The translations under genes were made by a program, and so were the position numbers. Under the pieces are notes generated by a model, which was given only the letters and a program-made list of their open reading frames with translations, was not told where the DNA came from and ran no database searches. A DNA stretch of 64,000 nucleotides from Gudongella sp. (GTDB taxonomy: Bacteria > Bacillota > Clostridia > Tissierellales > Tissierellaceae), in assembly GCA_024649995.1 (NCBI GenBank), contig JANKMX010000001.1, positions 1-64,000 on the forward strand, in the 5' to 3' direction. Each line of letters starts with the position of its first letter. Position 1 is the stretch's first letter. Below, in pieces: positions 52,591 to 61,989 of the stretch.

Positions 52591-54072
52591 TTGAGTGATG
52601 TAAGAGTTAGATTTGCCCCCAGTCCCACGGGATATCTTCATATTGGAGGCTTGAGAACTGCTTTGTACAATTACCTTTTCGCCAAGAAGAACGGCGGTAA
52701 GTTTGTACTGAGGATTGAGGATACGGATCAGACCAGATTCGTTGAAGGTGCCATAGAAAACCTTATTGATTCCCTGCACTGGGCTGGCGTCCAGTATGAC
52801 GAGGGCGTGTTCGTTGAGGATGGCAAGATTGTGGAGAAGGGGGATTTCGGGCCCTATGTACAGTCAAAGAGGCTTGATATATACAGAAGGTATGTTGACG
52901 AGCTGATAGAAAACGGTCACGCATACTACTGCTTCTGCTCAAAGGAAAGACTGGAAGCAGTAAGGGAAGAGCAGAAGATGAAGGGCATGGTTCCCAAATA
53001 TGACGGCTTTTGCAGGAACGTATCCCTTGAGGATGCCAAGAAGAGGGTTGCCGCTGGAGAAGACCATGTCGTAAGACTGAAGCTCCCCCACAACAGGGAC
53101 ATCCACTTCCATGACCTTGTCAGGGGTGACATAACAATAAATACCAACGATATAGACGACCAGGTATTGCTTAAGTCTGACGGCTTTCCCACCTACCATA
53201 TGGCGGTTGTTGTGGATGACCACCTTATGGGGATAAGCCACATTGTAAGGGGAGAGGAATGGCTTCCATCCACTCCAAAGCATGTGTACATGTATGAGGC
53301 CTTTGGTTGGGAGAAGCCAACCTATGTGCACCTGCCAACCGTCCTTAACAAGGAGAGGAAGAAGCTTTCCAAAAGACATGGGGACGTATCCGTTGACGAT
53401 TTCAGAACCAAGGGATATCTTCCTGAGGGTCTTGTGAACTACCTTGCTCTTGTAGGATGGAGCCCGGAGGGTAATGAGGAAATACTGTCCATGGAGGAAA
53501 TGGTGGACAAGTTCTCCTTTGACAGGGTTTCGAAAACAGGTGGAATCTTTGACAAGGACAAGCTTGACTGGGTTAACAGCCACTATATAAGGAGTGAAAG
53601 CCTTCAAAGGATAAAGGATATGACCCTGCCTTACCTGATTGAAGCGGGCTACATGGATGAGGATTTTGCCAGGGAGAATTCCCACTGGGTGGATGTCCTC
53701 ATTGAGACCGTAAGGGAAGGTCTTGCAACCGTAAATGAGGTTGTTGAGAAGGTGGAGTTCATATTCCAGGAGAATCCAGTGTATGAAGCTGAAGCCTATG
53801 ATGAGTTTTTGAACAACGAAAACGGGAAAACCCTTATGGAGGCAATCATAAAGGAAGCTGGGGAATCAGACCAGATAAGCCTGGAGAATGCAAAGGACTT
53901 CATGAAGAGGATTCAGAAGAACACCGGAATAAAGGGCAAGAATCTCTTCATGCCCACAAGGGTTGCCTTGACTGGAAGTGCACATGGACCTGAGCTTGTG
54001 AATGTGCTTTATCTCCTTGGTAACGAAAAGATAGCTGAACGGGCTCAAAAGGTACTGGATATAATTGACTGA
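52591..54072 (+). CDS. gltX: Glutamyl-tRNA synthetase
   Basis: 493 residues. HIGH-type motif APSPTGYLHIGGLRTALYNY, KMSKS-type KLSKRHGDVSVDDF, and the class I Rossmann fold. TTG start behind CAGGAGGTG. The C-terminal anticodon domain is complete. It charges tRNA-Glu, and in organisms without GlnRS also tRNA-Gln. Confidence 0.97.
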   Translation: MSDVRVRFAPSPTGYLHIGGLRTALYNYLFAKKNGGKFVLRIEDTDQTRFVEGAIENLIDSLHWAGVQYDEGVFVEDGKIVEKGDFGPYVQSKRLDIYRRYVDELIENGHAYYCFCSKERLEAVREEQKMKGMVPKYDGFCRNVSLEDAKKRVAAGEDHVVRLKLPHNRDIHFHDLVRGDITINTNDIDDQVLLKSDGFPTYHMAVVVDDHLMGISHIVRGEEWLPSTPKHVYMYEAFGWEKPTYVHLPTVLNKERKKLSKRHGDVSVDDFRTKGYLPEGLVNYLALVGWSPEGNEEILSMEEMVDKFSFDRVSKTGGIFDKDKLDWVNSHYIRSESLQRIKDMTLPYLIEAGYMDEDFARENSHWVDVLIETVREGLATVNEVVEKVEFIFQENPVYEAEAYDEFLNNENGKTLMEAIIKEAGESDQISLENAKDFMKRIQKNTGIKGKNLFMPTRVALTGSAHGPELVNVLYLLGNEKIAERAQKVLDIID

Positions 54073-54149
54073 TGGCTGCTTCATATAATAGAATGAGAGT
54101 AGCATAGACTGGTTTTGACCCTTGCGTTGGACCATTATTCAGGTTGAAG

Positions 54150-54181
54150 ATCGTCTCTGCTCAGATCAGGGGCGATTTTTG
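54150..54181 (+). terminator. Terminator/attenuator hairpin between gltX and cysS
   Basis: Ten-bp stem ATCGTCTCTG / CAGGGGCGAT with two G-T pairs, then TTTTTG. It lies 30 nt before cysS and 80 nt after gltX, so it may be an attenuator for cysS. I see no T-box core near it. Confidence 0.7.
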
Positions 54182-54206
54182 TTTAGTAATGTTAAGGAGG
54201 ACTCAT

Positions 54207-55601
54207 ATGAAGCTATTTAATTCATTGACAAGAAAAAAGGAAGACTTTGTTCCACTGGTGGAGGGGCAGGTTAGCATGTACAACTGCGGACCCACGGTTT
54301 ATAACTTTATCCACGTCGGAAATGCAAGACCGCTTGTTACCTTTGACACCCTCAGAAGATACTTCATATACAAGGGCTATGACGTAAGGTTTGTACTGAA
54401 TTTCACGGATATCGACGACAAGCTTATAAACAAGGCCAAGGAGGAGAACATAACAGTCAAGGAGGTTGCCGACAGATACATCGAAGCCTTCAAGGAGGAT
54501 GCTGGGGCCCTGGGGATATACCAGTACAACACCATCAATCCCAAGGCCACCGACTATATATCCCAGATGGTTGACTTCATAAAGGCCCTGGAGGAAAAGG
54601 GAGCGGCCTACGAGGTTGACGGGAATGTCTACTTCAGCATCGAGAGTGCCAAGGATTATGGGAAATTGAGCAAGAAGAACATAGATGAGCTGGTAAGTGG
54701 TGCCAGAATAGATGTGAACGAGGACAAGAGGAACCCAATGGATTTCGTCCTTTGGAAAAAGGAGAAGCCTGGGGAACCATCATGGGATAGCCCATGGGGA
54801 AAGGGAAGACCCGGCTGGCACATTGAGTGCTCTGTAATGGCAAAGGCACTTCTGGGTGAAACCATAGACATTCACTCTGGAGGAGAGGACCTTCAGTTCC
54901 CACACCACGAGAATGAGATTGCACAATCTGAGACCCTTTCAGGAAAGCCATTTGCAAAATACTGGCTCCATAATGGCATGCTGTTTGTTGACAATCAGAA
55001 GATGTCCAAATCCCTTGGAAACTTCTTCACTCTGAAGGAAATCCAGGAGGAATATGAAATGGAGGTCCTGAGGTTCTTTCTCCTTTCAGCCCACTACAGA
55101 AAGCCAATCAACTTCAGTAGGGAGATCATGGACCAGAACAGGAACGGTCTGGAAAGGCTCTACAGTGCCAAGAAGAATCTGGAATTCCTCTTGGGCAAGG
55201 ACCTTCCCGAGAGCCTGGGAGATGATGATTCAGTCATGGCAGAAATCGACGCCTTCAAAAGAAGCTTCGAGGACAGCATGGATGACGACTTGAACACTGC
55301 GGATGCAGTTGCGGCAATATTTGACCTTGTCAAGTACACAAATTCAAATTTCTTGGAGGAACCATCCAGAAAAACAGTTCAGCACTCATATGATACACTT
55401 ATGAAGCTGGCCAGGGTTCTGGGAATTCTTACAAGGAAGGAAGAGATCCTTGATGAGGAGATACAAAGGCTGATTGAAGACAGGAATGAGGCAAGAAGGA
55501 ACAAGGATTTTGCAAAGGCAGACCAGATAAGGGATGAACTGCTGGATCAGGGAATCGTTCTTGAGGACACGAGAGACGGTGTAAAATGGAAAAGAGTATA
55601 G
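54207..55601 (+). CDS. cysS: Cysteinyl-tRNA synthetase
   Basis: 464 residues: zinc/active site YNCGPTVYNFIHVGNARPLV (HVGN as HIGH), the KMSKS motif KMSKSLGNFF, HIECSVMAKALLG, and HSGGEDLQFPHHENEIAQSE (zinc ligands). The ATG at 54207 lies 6 nt after AAGGAGG; the longer frame upstream reads through the terminator hairpin. It overlaps mrnC by 16 nt. Confidence 0.97.
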   Translation: MKLFNSLTRKKEDFVPLVEGQVSMYNCGPTVYNFIHVGNARPLVTFDTLRRYFIYKGYDVRFVLNFTDIDDKLINKAKEENITVKEVADRYIEAFKEDAGALGIYQYNTINPKATDYISQMVDFIKALEEKGAAYEVDGNVYFSIESAKDYGKLSKKNIDELVSGARIDVNEDKRNPMDFVLWKKEKPGEPSWDSPWGKGRPGWHIECSVMAKALLGETIDIHSGGEDLQFPHHENEIAQSETLSGKPFAKYWLHNGMLFVDNQKMSKSLGNFFTLKEIQEEYEMEVLRFFLLSAHYRKPINFSREIMDQNRNGLERLYSAKKNLEFLLGKDLPESLGDDDSVMAEIDAFKRSFEDSMDDDLNTADAVAAIFDLVKYTNSNFLEEPSRKTVQHSYDTLMKLARVLGILTRKEEILDEEIQRLIEDRNEARRNKDFAKADQIRDELLDQGIVLEDTRDGVKWKRV

Positions 55602-56032
55602 CTGTCAAATCCTTCAGGGACGTCAATGAGGGCTTGAAGGGTGAGGACCTTAGGATGATGTCTCCCCTGCAGCTGGCATATATTGGCGATGCTGTTTTTG
55701 AACTGCTTGTTAGAACTGCAATCATGTCCAGGGATGTGAATGTTAACAAGCTCCACAAGGAGGCGACAAAGTACGTGAAGGCCAATGCCCAGGCAGAGTC
55801 AGTACTAAAGCTGGATGAGCTGCTTACTGATGAGGAAAAATCCTTCATACGAAGAGGGAGAAACGCAAGGATAAACTCCTCTCCAAAGAATGTTGATCTG
55901 AGGGATTACAAGTATGCCACAGGCTTTGAATGCCTCTTGGGCTATTTATACCTGTCGGGAAATGAAGAAAGGCTGTTGGAGCTTTTCAGGCACATATACC
56001 TGCATGATACAGAAGGGGGAAATGACAAATGA
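55586..56032 (+). CDS. mrnC: Mini-ribonuclease III
   Basis: 148 residues with the RNase III catalytic domain: [18 protein letters not shown] carrying the catalytic aspartate, and [22 protein letters not shown] (core [18 protein letters not shown]) with the second acidic residue. No double-stranded RNA binding domain, as usual for Mini-III, which matures 23S rRNA ends. Translationally coupled to cysS and thyX (GAAATGA overlap). Confidence 0.95.
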   Translation: MEKSIAVKSFRDVNEGLKGEDLRMMSPLQLAYIGDAVFELLVRTAIMSRDVNVNKLHKEATKYVKANAQAESVLKLDELLTDEEKSFIRRGRNARINSSPKNVDLRDYKYATGFECLLGYLYLSGNEERLLELFRHIYLHDTEGGNDK

Positions 56033-56820
56033 AGGTTGAATTGTTGAGATATACTCCAGAGGGTGAGAAACTGGTTGCCTCAGCTGCAAAGCTGTGCTAT
56101 TCCCCTGTGGGAATAAGTGACATTGAGGAGGGGCAGGATGACAAGAAGGTTGCTTCATTTCTTAAGCTCCTTATGGATCTGGGACACGAAAGTCCCATTG
56201 AACATGTCAGCTTTACATTTGGTATAGAGGGAGTATCAAGGACCTTGACCCACCAGCTGGTGAGACATAGGATAGCCAGCTTTTCACAGCAGTCGCAAAG
56301 ATATGTAAGGCTTAACCAATTTGAGTATGTCATACCTCCTCACATCGAATCAGACCCTGAGTCAAGGAGTATTTTCATCCAGGCCATGGAGGCTGACCAA
56401 AAGGCATATGACGAGATTTCAAAGCGTTTGTTTGAGAAGCATTACAAGAGGTACCTTGATGAGGGCAGGAAAGAGAAGGATGCTAGGCAAAGAGCTGAGA
56501 AGGAAGCCATCGAGGATGCAAGATACGTGTTCCCCAATGCCTGTGAGACGAAAATCGTTGTGACCATGAATGCAAGAAGCCTGATGAACTTCTTTGCACT
56601 TAGAACCTGCAACAGGGCCCAGTGGGAGATCAGAGACCTGGCAATCCAGATGCTAAGGGAAGTCAAGAAGGTTTATCCTGTCCTGTTCAGTCATGCAGGC
56701 CCAGGCTGTGTTAACGGTCCTTGCCCTGAAGGGGAGATGACCTGTGGAAGAATTGTGGAGGTCAGGGAGTTTTTCAAGGACCTTGATGAGAAAATAGCAG
56801 CTGAGGCTGCGGTTGAATAG
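56029..56820 (+). CDS. thyX: Flavin-dependent thymidylate synthase
   Basis: 263 residues with the ThyX signature RHR-N7-S (R79, H80, R81, S89; [11 protein letters not shown]). [19 protein letters not shown] precedes it (core [11 protein letters not shown]), and the second FAD/dUMP region is [17 protein letters not shown]. Makes dTMP with FAD and methylene-THF, giving THF directly, so no dihydrofolate reductase is needed for this step. Starts inside the mrnC stop. Confidence 0.96.
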   Translation: MKVELLRYTPEGEKLVASAAKLCYSPVGISDIEEGQDDKKVASFLKLLMDLGHESPIEHVSFTFGIEGVSRTLTHQLVRHRIASFSQQSQRYVRLNQFEYVIPPHIESDPESRSIFIQAMEADQKAYDEISKRLFEKHYKRYLDEGRKEKDARQRAEKEAIEDARYVFPNACETKIVVTMNARSLMNFFALRTCNRAQWEIRDLAIQMLREVKKVYPVLFSHAGPGCVNGPCPEGEMTCGRIVEVREFFKDLDEKIAAEAAVE

Positions 56821-56832
56821 AGGAGAGTTTAT

Positions 56833-57576
56833 ATGAAAGAAATGTATGTATCCGGGAGAAATCCCGTTATGGAGCTTCTGAAATCGGATAAGCAGGTGGA
56901 TAAGCTGTATGTCCTCAAGGGAGACCTGAAGGGCTCCATCAACAAGATTATGGGAAAGGCCAAGGACATGGGAATAGTCATACAGCAGGTTGACAAGAAC
57001 AAGCTTGATTCCATGGCGGATGGCAATGCCCATCAGGGGGTTGTTGCCCTTGTAACTGGCTATGAGTATTCAGAGGTGAAGGATATGCTTCAACTTGCAA
57101 AGGGCAGGAATGAGTCCCCCTTTATCCTAGTACTTGATGGCATAGAGGACACACATAACCTGGGAGCCATAATAAGGACCGCAGAGTGCGCGGGAGTGCA
57201 TGGAGTGGTCATACCCAAGAGACGGGCTGCAATGGTGAACCAGACCGTGTACAAGAGCTCTGCAGGGGCTGTAGAGCACATGATGGTGGCACAGGTGGGT
57301 AACATCTCTCAAACCATCGAAGACCTAAAGAAGGAAGGCCTGTGGGTATATGGTGCTGATATGGATGGAGAGAACCAGTACTTCAGGACTGAACTAAAGG
57401 GGGCAATTGCCCTTGTGATCGGAAATGAAGGTAAGGGTCTTTCCAGACTTGTAAAGGAAAAGTGCGATGTTCTTGTAAAGATTCCAATGACCGGGAAGGT
57501 TGGCTCACTGAATGCTTCCAATGCTGCATCGATTCTCATTTATGAGGTTGTGAGGCAGTCCTATGAAGGGAAATAA
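56833..57576 (+). CDS. rlmB: 23S rRNA (guanosine-2'-O-) methyltransferase RlmB family
   Basis: 247 residues, SpoU/TrmH family: substrate-binding N-terminal domain (YVSGRNPVMELLKS), then motif 1 LDGIEDTHNLGAIIRTAECAG (core DTHNLGAIIRTAE), motif 2 LVIGNEGKGLSRLV and motif 3 IPMTGKVGSLNASNAASIL. Forms the knotted AdoMet site. Ribosome binding site GAGGAGAG. Confidence 0.95.
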   Translation: MKEMYVSGRNPVMELLKSDKQVDKLYVLKGDLKGSINKIMGKAKDMGIVIQQVDKNKLDSMADGNAHQGVVALVTGYEYSEVKDMLQLAKGRNESPFILVLDGIEDTHNLGAIIRTAECAGVHGVVIPKRRAAMVNQTVYKSSAGAVEHMMVAQVGNISQTIEDLKKEGLWVYGADMDGENQYFRTELKGAIALVIGNEGKGLSRLVKEKCDVLVKIPMTGKVGSLNASNAASILIYEVVRQSYEGK

Positions 57577-58087
57577 AAAGCCCAAGGAGTACCTTTTCGT
57601 GGATGGCTACAACATCATCAATTCCTGGGAAAACCTTAAGGAAATTTCAAAGGTGGACCTAGAACAGGCCAGGATGACCCTTGTTGAAATTCTGGCGGAA
57701 TACAAGCATTACTCTGGGATTGAAATATTTGTGGTGTTTGATGCCTACATGGTTAAGGGTAACAACAGGAGTGAAGAGGAGTACAAGGGTATAAGGATAA
57801 TATATACAAAGGAAAATGAACTGGCAGACCACTACATTGAAAAGGCTCTTGATGAAATGGGCCGTGAAATGCGGGTAAGGGTTGCAACCTCTGACTGGGT
57901 TGAACAGCAGATAATACTTTCAAGAGGTGGGATCAGGATTTCTGCCAGGGAGCTTCAGGCGGAAATAGAGGATGAAATGAGAATGGTCAACAGAAAAAGG
58001 AAAAGACTCAATACAAGAAACGACATATCAATCGGCAGGCTGGAGGATCAGGTTATGCACAAGCTTAAGGACTGGAAGGGAAAATAG
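57563..58087 (+). CDS. NYN/PIN-like RNA endonuclease domain protein (YacP/Rae1-like)
   Basis: 174 residues. LFVDGYNIINSWENLK near the N-terminus, IEIFVVFDAYMVKG, and VATSDWVEQQIILSRGG carry the acidic residues of NYN nucleases. B. subtilis Rae1 (YacP) cuts mRNA on the ribosome. Overlaps rlmB by 14 nt and lies directly upstream of sigH. Confidence 0.92.
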   Translation: MKGNKKPKEYLFVDGYNIINSWENLKEISKVDLEQARMTLVEILAEYKHYSGIEIFVVFDAYMVKGNNRSEEEYKGIRIIYTKENELADHYIEKALDEMGREMRVRVATSDWVEQQIILSRGGIRISARELQAEIEDEMRMVNRKRKRLNTRNDISIGRLEDQVMHKLKDWKGK

Positions 58088-58112
58088 TCATAATCATCAG
58101 GGAGGTTTCACA

Positions 58113-58760
58113 ATGGTCTTCAAGGGACAAGATTCAGTAAGCGGACTAATTTATGACAAGATGTCGGACGAGGAGATTGTAAAGCTGGCCAACGGTGGGG
58201 ACCTGCTGGCCTTGGAACACCTTATATACAAATATAAGGACCTTATAAAGGTAAAGGCCAAGGTCTACTACATTGTTGGAGCCGACCGGGATGACATTAT
58301 CCAGGAGGGCATGATCGGACTCTATAAGGCCATAAGGGATTTCAGGGATGAGAAAACATCATCCTTTAGAAATTTTGCGGATATCTGTGTCACCAGGCAG
58401 ATGATCACTGCCATCAAAACCGCTACGAGACAGAAGCATTTGCCCCTGAATGGCTATATATCCCTGAACAAGCCTATTTACAGCGACGGGACATCAACCA
58501 TGGCTGAAACCGTAAGCAGCGACGGAGCCACAGACCCAATGGAGCTGTTCATCGGAAAGGAAGATCTTGATGAGACAGAGGAGAAGATAAACAGCATGCT
58601 AAGCAGTCTTGAACGGCAGGTTCTCACCTATTATGTGGAGGGGAGAAGCTACGAGGAAATAGCCCTTGACCTCAACAGACGGGTCAAAAGCATAGACAAT
58701 GCCCTTCAGCGAATCAAGAAGAAGATTGAAAGATATTTGATCAATAATAAAATCACCTAA
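58113..58760 (+). CDS. sigH: RNA polymerase sigma-H factor
   Basis: 215 residues of the sigma-70 family: region 2 EHLIYKYKDLIKVKAKVYYIVGADRDDIIQEGMIGLYKAIRDF (core GADRDDIIQEGMIGLYKA), a conserved PLNGYISLNKPI linker typical of SigH/Spo0H, and region 4 LDLNRRVKSIDNALQRIKKKI (core NRRVKSIDNALQRIK). In spore formers it directs early sporulation genes; its presence alone does not prove sporulation. Start behind GGGAGG. Confidence 0.95.
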   Translation: MVFKGQDSVSGLIYDKMSDEEIVKLANGGDLLALEHLIYKYKDLIKVKAKVYYIVGADRDDIIQEGMIGLYKAIRDFRDEKTSSFRNFADICVTRQMITAIKTATRQKHLPLNGYISLNKPIYSDGTSTMAETVSSDGATDPMELFIGKEDLDETEEKINSMLSSLERQVLTYYVEGRSYEEIALDLNRRVKSIDNALQRIKKKIERYLINNKIT

Positions 58761-58848
58761 AGATGGAGGGGGAAGCTCTTCCATGCTCAAGTATGGAAAC
58801 TGCAGGAGTGAAAAGTATAAATTTCCTCAACGCAATGCAGAATGAGTA

Positions 58849-58877
58849 TTGACAAGGGTATTAATCAATAGTAAAAT
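58849..58877 (+). promoter_or_regulatory. Promoter of tRNA-Thr and tuf
   Basis: Consensus -35 TTGACA (58849-58854), 17-nt spacer, -10 TAAAAT (58872-58877), 12 nt before the tRNA. The 85 nt between sigH and this site hold nothing else I can support. Confidence 0.82.
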
Positions 58878-58889
58878 ATCTTATTGTAA

Positions 58890-58965
58890 GCCCACGTAGC
58901 TCAGGAGGTAGAGCACTTGCATGGTAAGCAAGAGGTCACCGGTTCAAATCCGGTCGTGGGCTCCA
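58890..58965 (+). tRNA. tRNA-Thr (anticodon GGT)
   Basis: 76 nt including encoded CCA. Acceptor GCCCACG/CGTGGGC, D arm GCTC-AGGAGGTA-GAGC, anticodon stem CTTGC/GCAAG with loop ATGGTAA (anticodon GGT), variable AGGTC, T arm ACCGG-TTCAAAT-CCGGT, discriminator T then CCA. All stems pair perfectly. Confidence 0.98.
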
Positions 58966-59031
58966 TATAAGACTAGAAACACCCGGACAAGTTTTCTTAA
59001 GCCATGGATAATTCAAGGGAGGAATCGAGAA

Positions 59032-60225
59032 ATGGGAAAAGCTAAGTTTGAAAGAACGAAACCACATGTTAACGTAGGAACAATCGGTCACGTAGACCAC
59101 GGTAAGACAACTCTAACGGCAGCGATAACATTTGTACTGAACAAGAGATTCGGTTCAGGAGAATTCGTAAGCTATGACAACATAGACAAGGCACCAGAGG
59201 AGAGAGAAAGAGGAATCACAATCTCAACAGCACACGTTGAGTACGAAACAGATGCAAGACACTACGCACACGTAGACTGCCCAGGCCATGCTGACTATGT
59301 AAAGAACATGATCACAGGAGCAGCACAGATGGACGGAGCAATCCTAGTAGTAAGTGCAGCAGACGGTCCAATGCCACAGACAAGAGAGCACATTCTGCTT
59401 TCAAGGCAGGTAGGGGTACCTAAGATAGTAGTATTCCTAAACAAAGAGGACATGGTAGACGATCCAGAACTGATCGAGCTTGTAGAGATGGAAGTAAGAG
59501 AGCTTCTAAGCGAATATGAATTCGACGGAGACAACACTCCAATAGTAGTGGGATCAGCCCTTAAGGCACTTGAAGATCCAGACGGCCCATGGGGAGACAA
59601 GATAGTTGCTCTAATGAAAGAAGTAGACGAGTACATCCCACAGCCAGAGAGAGACATAGAGAAGCCATTCCTAATGCCGGTTGAGGACGTATTCTCAATC
59701 ACAGGTAGAGGAACAGTAGCAACAGGAAGAGTAGAAAGAGGAATCGTAAAGACTGGAGACAACGTAGAGATAGTTGGACTTACAGAAGAAGCGAGAACAG
59801 TAGTAGTAACAGGAGTAGAGATGTTCAGAAAGCTTCTTGACGAGGCGCAGGCAGGAGACAACATCGGAGTACTGCTAAGGGGAGTACAGAGAACTGAAAT
59901 CGAAAGAGGTCAGGTACTTGCAAAGCCAGGATCAATCAAGCCACATACAAAGTTTGATTCAGAGGTATACGTACTGAGCAAGGAAGAGGGAGGAAGACAC
60001 ACACCATTCTTCAACGGCTACAGACCACAGTTCTACTTCAGGACAACAGACGTAACAGGAGACATCCAGCTTGAGGAAGGCATCGAAATGGTAATGCCAG
60101 GGGACAATGCAAGATTCTCAATTGAACTGATCACACCAATCGCGATGGAAGAGGGACTAAGATTCGCCATCAGAGAAGGTGGAAGAACAGTAGGAGCAGG
60201 CGTTGTAACAAAGGTTTACGAATAA
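59032..60225 (+). CDS. tuf: Elongation factor Tu
   Basis: 397 residues: [14 protein letters not shown] (G1), [12 protein letters not shown] with catalytic His (G3), NKEDMVDD (G4), and GSALKAL (G5), then domains II and III. The open frame extends back to 58921 into the tRNA, but the ATG at 59032 after AAGGGAGG gives the universal start [12 protein letters not shown]. Codon choice is strongly biased (AGA, GTA, ACA, CCA, CTA), as expected for one of the most expressed genes. Co-transcribed with tRNA-Thr. Confidence 0.98.
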   Translation: MGKAKFERTKPHVNVGTIGHVDHGKTTLTAAITFVLNKRFGSGEFVSYDNIDKAPEERERGITISTAHVEYETDARHYAHVDCPGHADYVKNMITGAAQMDGAILVVSAADGPMPQTREHILLSRQVGVPKIVVFLNKEDMVDDPELIELVEMEVRELLSEYEFDGDNTPIVVGSALKALEDPDGPWGDKIVALMKEVDEYIPQPERDIEKPFLMPVEDVFSITGRGTVATGRVERGIVKTGDNVEIVGLTEEARTVVVTGVEMFRKLLDEAQAGDNIGVLLRGVQRTEIERGQVLAKPGSIKPHTKFDSEVYVLSKEEGGRHTPFFNGYRPQFYFRTTDVTGDIQLEEGIEMVMPGDNARFSIELITPIAMEEGLRFAIREGGRTVGAGVVTKVYE

Positions 60226-60230
60226 GAGTG

Positions 60231-60262
60231 AAAGACTGGGTCTTTTGACCCGGTCTTTTTAT
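60231..60262 (+). terminator. Rho-independent terminator of tuf
   Basis: Stem AAAGACTGGGTC / GACCCGGTCTTT, loop TTTT, then T run. Confidence 0.93.
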
Positions 60263-60420
60263 GACATGGCCGAGCTTGGGTATGTTGAATTATTTATTGA
60301 CACAAATAATGATTTGTGATAGGTTATATTAGTAGTGCATTAATAATGGGAGATTGTGCCCAAATTAGTTGATTTCATATATAGAGATAACACCATGGGT
60401 GAAAGTAGGAGGTGTGATAG

Positions 60421-60570
60421 ATGAGAGACAGAGTCACATTGGCGTGTACAGAGTGCAAGCAGAGAAATTATGTAACCAAAAAGAACAAGAAAAACACAAC
60501 TGAGAGAATCGAGCTTAAGAAATACTGTAAGTTCTGCAAGGCGCACACGAATCACAAGGAAACAAAATAA
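60421..60570 (+). CDS. rpmG: 50S ribosomal protein L33
   Basis: 49 residues: [18 protein letters not shown] and [16 protein letters not shown] give two CxxC pairs, the zinc-binding form of L33. Standard position before secE-nusG. Start 7 nt after TAGGAGGTG. A TTGACA at 60297-60302 may be its -35, but no good -10 lies at the right spacing, so I do not list a promoter. Confidence 0.95.
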   Translation: MRDRVTLACTECKQRNYVTKKNKKNTTERIELKKYCKFCKAHTNHKETK

Positions 60571-60591
60571 CTGTTAAAGTAAGGATGTGAA

Positions 60592-60807
60592 ATGATGGCA
60601 GGAGCAAACACAGGATCTGTGAGTACAAAGGATAAGATGTCCACTTACTTTAGAGGAGTTAGATCAGAGCTTAAGAAGGTTATATGGCCTGACAGGAAAG
60701 AGCTTATGAACTATACCGGAGTTGTAATATTCATCAGCGTACTGGTTGCAGTTATAGTTTATATTCTTGACCTGTTTCTAGGTGGAGTTTTATCGTTTAT
60801 TATTTAG
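60592..60807 (+). CDS. secE: Preprotein translocase subunit SecE
   Basis: 71 residues: amphipathic helix with YFRGVRSELKKVIWPDRKEL, then a single membrane helix (about 44-66). Part of the SecYEG channel. Start after AAGGATGTG; the second Met (60595) is equally possible. Confidence 0.95.
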   Translation: MMAGANTGSVSTKDKMSTYFRGVRSELKKVIWPDRKELMNYTGVVIFISVLVAVIVYILDLFLGGVLSFII

Positions 60808-60846
60808 TAATACAAGGGAGGGAAGGGCCCAAGTGGTCCCTGAATT

Positions 60847-61401
60847 ATGACGGATAAGGATATGAGTAGGGAAGAAAGAGCCAAGGATGCCAAGTGGTAT
60901 GTGGTGCATACTTATTCTGGTCATGAAAATAAAGTAAAGGCCAACCTTGAGAAAATGGTAGAGAACAGGGGAATGAAGGATGATATCTTCGAAGTCGCTG
61001 TTCCAACTGAAGAATACATTGACAACAAATCCGGGAAAAAGAAGCTCAAGGAGCGAAAGATGTTTCCTGGATATGTTCTTGTTAAAATGATTATCAATGA
61101 TGAGTCATGGTATTTGGTCCGAAACACCCGAGGCGTAACAGGCTTCGTTGGGCCGTCATCAAAACCGGTACCTCTTTCTGACAAGGAAGTCAGAGCACTG
61201 GGAGTACAGGAGAAGATGGTATTGCCGGCTGTTGACTTCAAGGTCAAGGACCCTGTAAAGGTTGTAGCAGGTCCTTTCGAGAACTTTATTGGAACCATTG
61301 ACAGCATCAATATGGAAAAACGCAAGGTCAAGGTATATGTTTCCATGTTCGGCAGGGAAACATTGGTTGAGCTTGAGTTCGATCAGATAGAGAGAGTGTA
61401 G
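60847..61401 (+). CDS. nusG: Transcription antitermination/pausing factor NusG
   Basis: 184 residues: NGN domain WYVVHTYSGHENKVKANLEK and RKMFPGYVLVKM, GVTGFVGPSSKPVPL, and C-terminal KOW domain VKVVAGPFENFIGTIDSI. An in-frame TGA directly upstream fixes the frame start. The usual GGGAGGG lies 25 nt away, so the start could instead be the Met at residue 6 (GATATGAG). Links RNA polymerase with ribosome or Rho. Confidence 0.95.
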   Translation: MTDKDMSREERAKDAKWYVVHTYSGHENKVKANLEKMVENRGMKDDIFEVAVPTEEYIDNKSGKKKLKERKMFPGYVLVKMIINDESWYLVRNTRGVTGFVGPSSKPVPLSDKEVRALGVQEKMVLPAVDFKVKDPVKVVAGPFENFIGTIDSINMEKRKVKVYVSMFGRETLVELEFDQIERV

Positions 61402-61465
61402 CCCGGGAGGAATGTCCCGGGATGGATTGATTTATAAGCAATGATGCTTTATAAATAGAAGTGCA

Positions 61466-61492
61466 GTGGGAGGGATTATCCCGCTAAACCAC
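61466..61492 (+). promoter_or_regulatory. Leader hairpin before rplK (probable L1 autoregulatory site, copy 1)
   Basis: 27-nt element bounded by GTGG and CCAC with inner GGGA/TCCC pairing. Same length and ends as an element before rplA (61947-61973). Lies 22 nt before the rplK start. A preceding CCCGGGA/TCCCGGG hairpin at 61402-61421 has no T run and may be part of the leader. Confidence 0.65.
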
Positions 61493-61514
61493 AATGAAAT
61501 GAGGAGGTGGAATT

Positions 61515-61940
61515 ATGGCAAAAAAAGTCATAGCTCTAGTTAAATTACAAATTCCAGCTGGAAAGGCAACACCAGCTCCACCTGTAGGTACTGCGTTGGG
61601 ACCTCACGGAGTAAACATCATGCAGTTTACTAAAGAGTTCAACGCCAAGACTGCAGACCAGGCAGGAATGATCATACCTGTAGTATTGACTGTATATGCA
61701 GACAGATCATTTACATTTATCACAAAGACACCACCAGCACCAGTTCTTATTAAGAAGGCTGTTGGAATTGACTCAGGTTCAGGAGAACCAAACAAGAAGA
61801 AAGTTGCTAAAATATCAAAGGCTGATCTTGAAGAGATAGCTAAGATTAAAATGCCAGACCTTAATGCAGGTTCAATTGAGGCAGCCATGAGCATGGTAGC
61901 TGGAACTGCAAGAAGCATGGGCGTTGAAGTAGAAGAATAA
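61515..61940 (+). CDS. rplK: 50S ribosomal protein L11
   Basis: 141 residues: [27 protein letters not shown] (core [18 protein letters not shown]) and [18 protein letters not shown] are L11 signatures. Binds the GTPase centre of 23S rRNA. Start after GAGGAGGTGG. Confidence 0.98.
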   Translation: MAKKVIALVKLQIPAGKATPAPPVGTALGPHGVNIMQFTKEFNAKTADQAGMIIPVVLTVYADRSFTFITKTPPAPVLIKKAVGIDSGSGEPNKKKVAKISKADLEEIAKIKMPDLNAGSIEAAMSMVAGTARSMGVEVEE

Positions 61941-61946
61941 TAAATA

Positions 61947-61973
61947 GTGGGAGAAATTTTTCGTTAATACCAC
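61947..61973 (+). promoter_or_regulatory. Leader hairpin before rplA (probable L1 autoregulatory site, copy 2)
   Basis: 27-nt element GTGG ... CCAC with inner GAGAAA/TTTTTC pairing, ending just before AAGGAGG of rplA. It resembles the copy before rplK and probably mimics the L1 site on 23S rRNA. Confidence 0.65.
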
Positions 61974-61989
61974 AAGGAGGTTTTTTAGT

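Noticed and set aside
58921-59031. N-terminal extension of EF-Tu beginning inside the tRNA-Thr gene
   Set aside because: The tRNA is perfect and EF-Tu has its normal start at 59032 with a good ribosome binding site.
60297-60329. Promoter for rpmG (TTGACA then TTATAT)
   Set aside because: Spacer of 21 nt is too long and no -10 fits at 16-18 nt.
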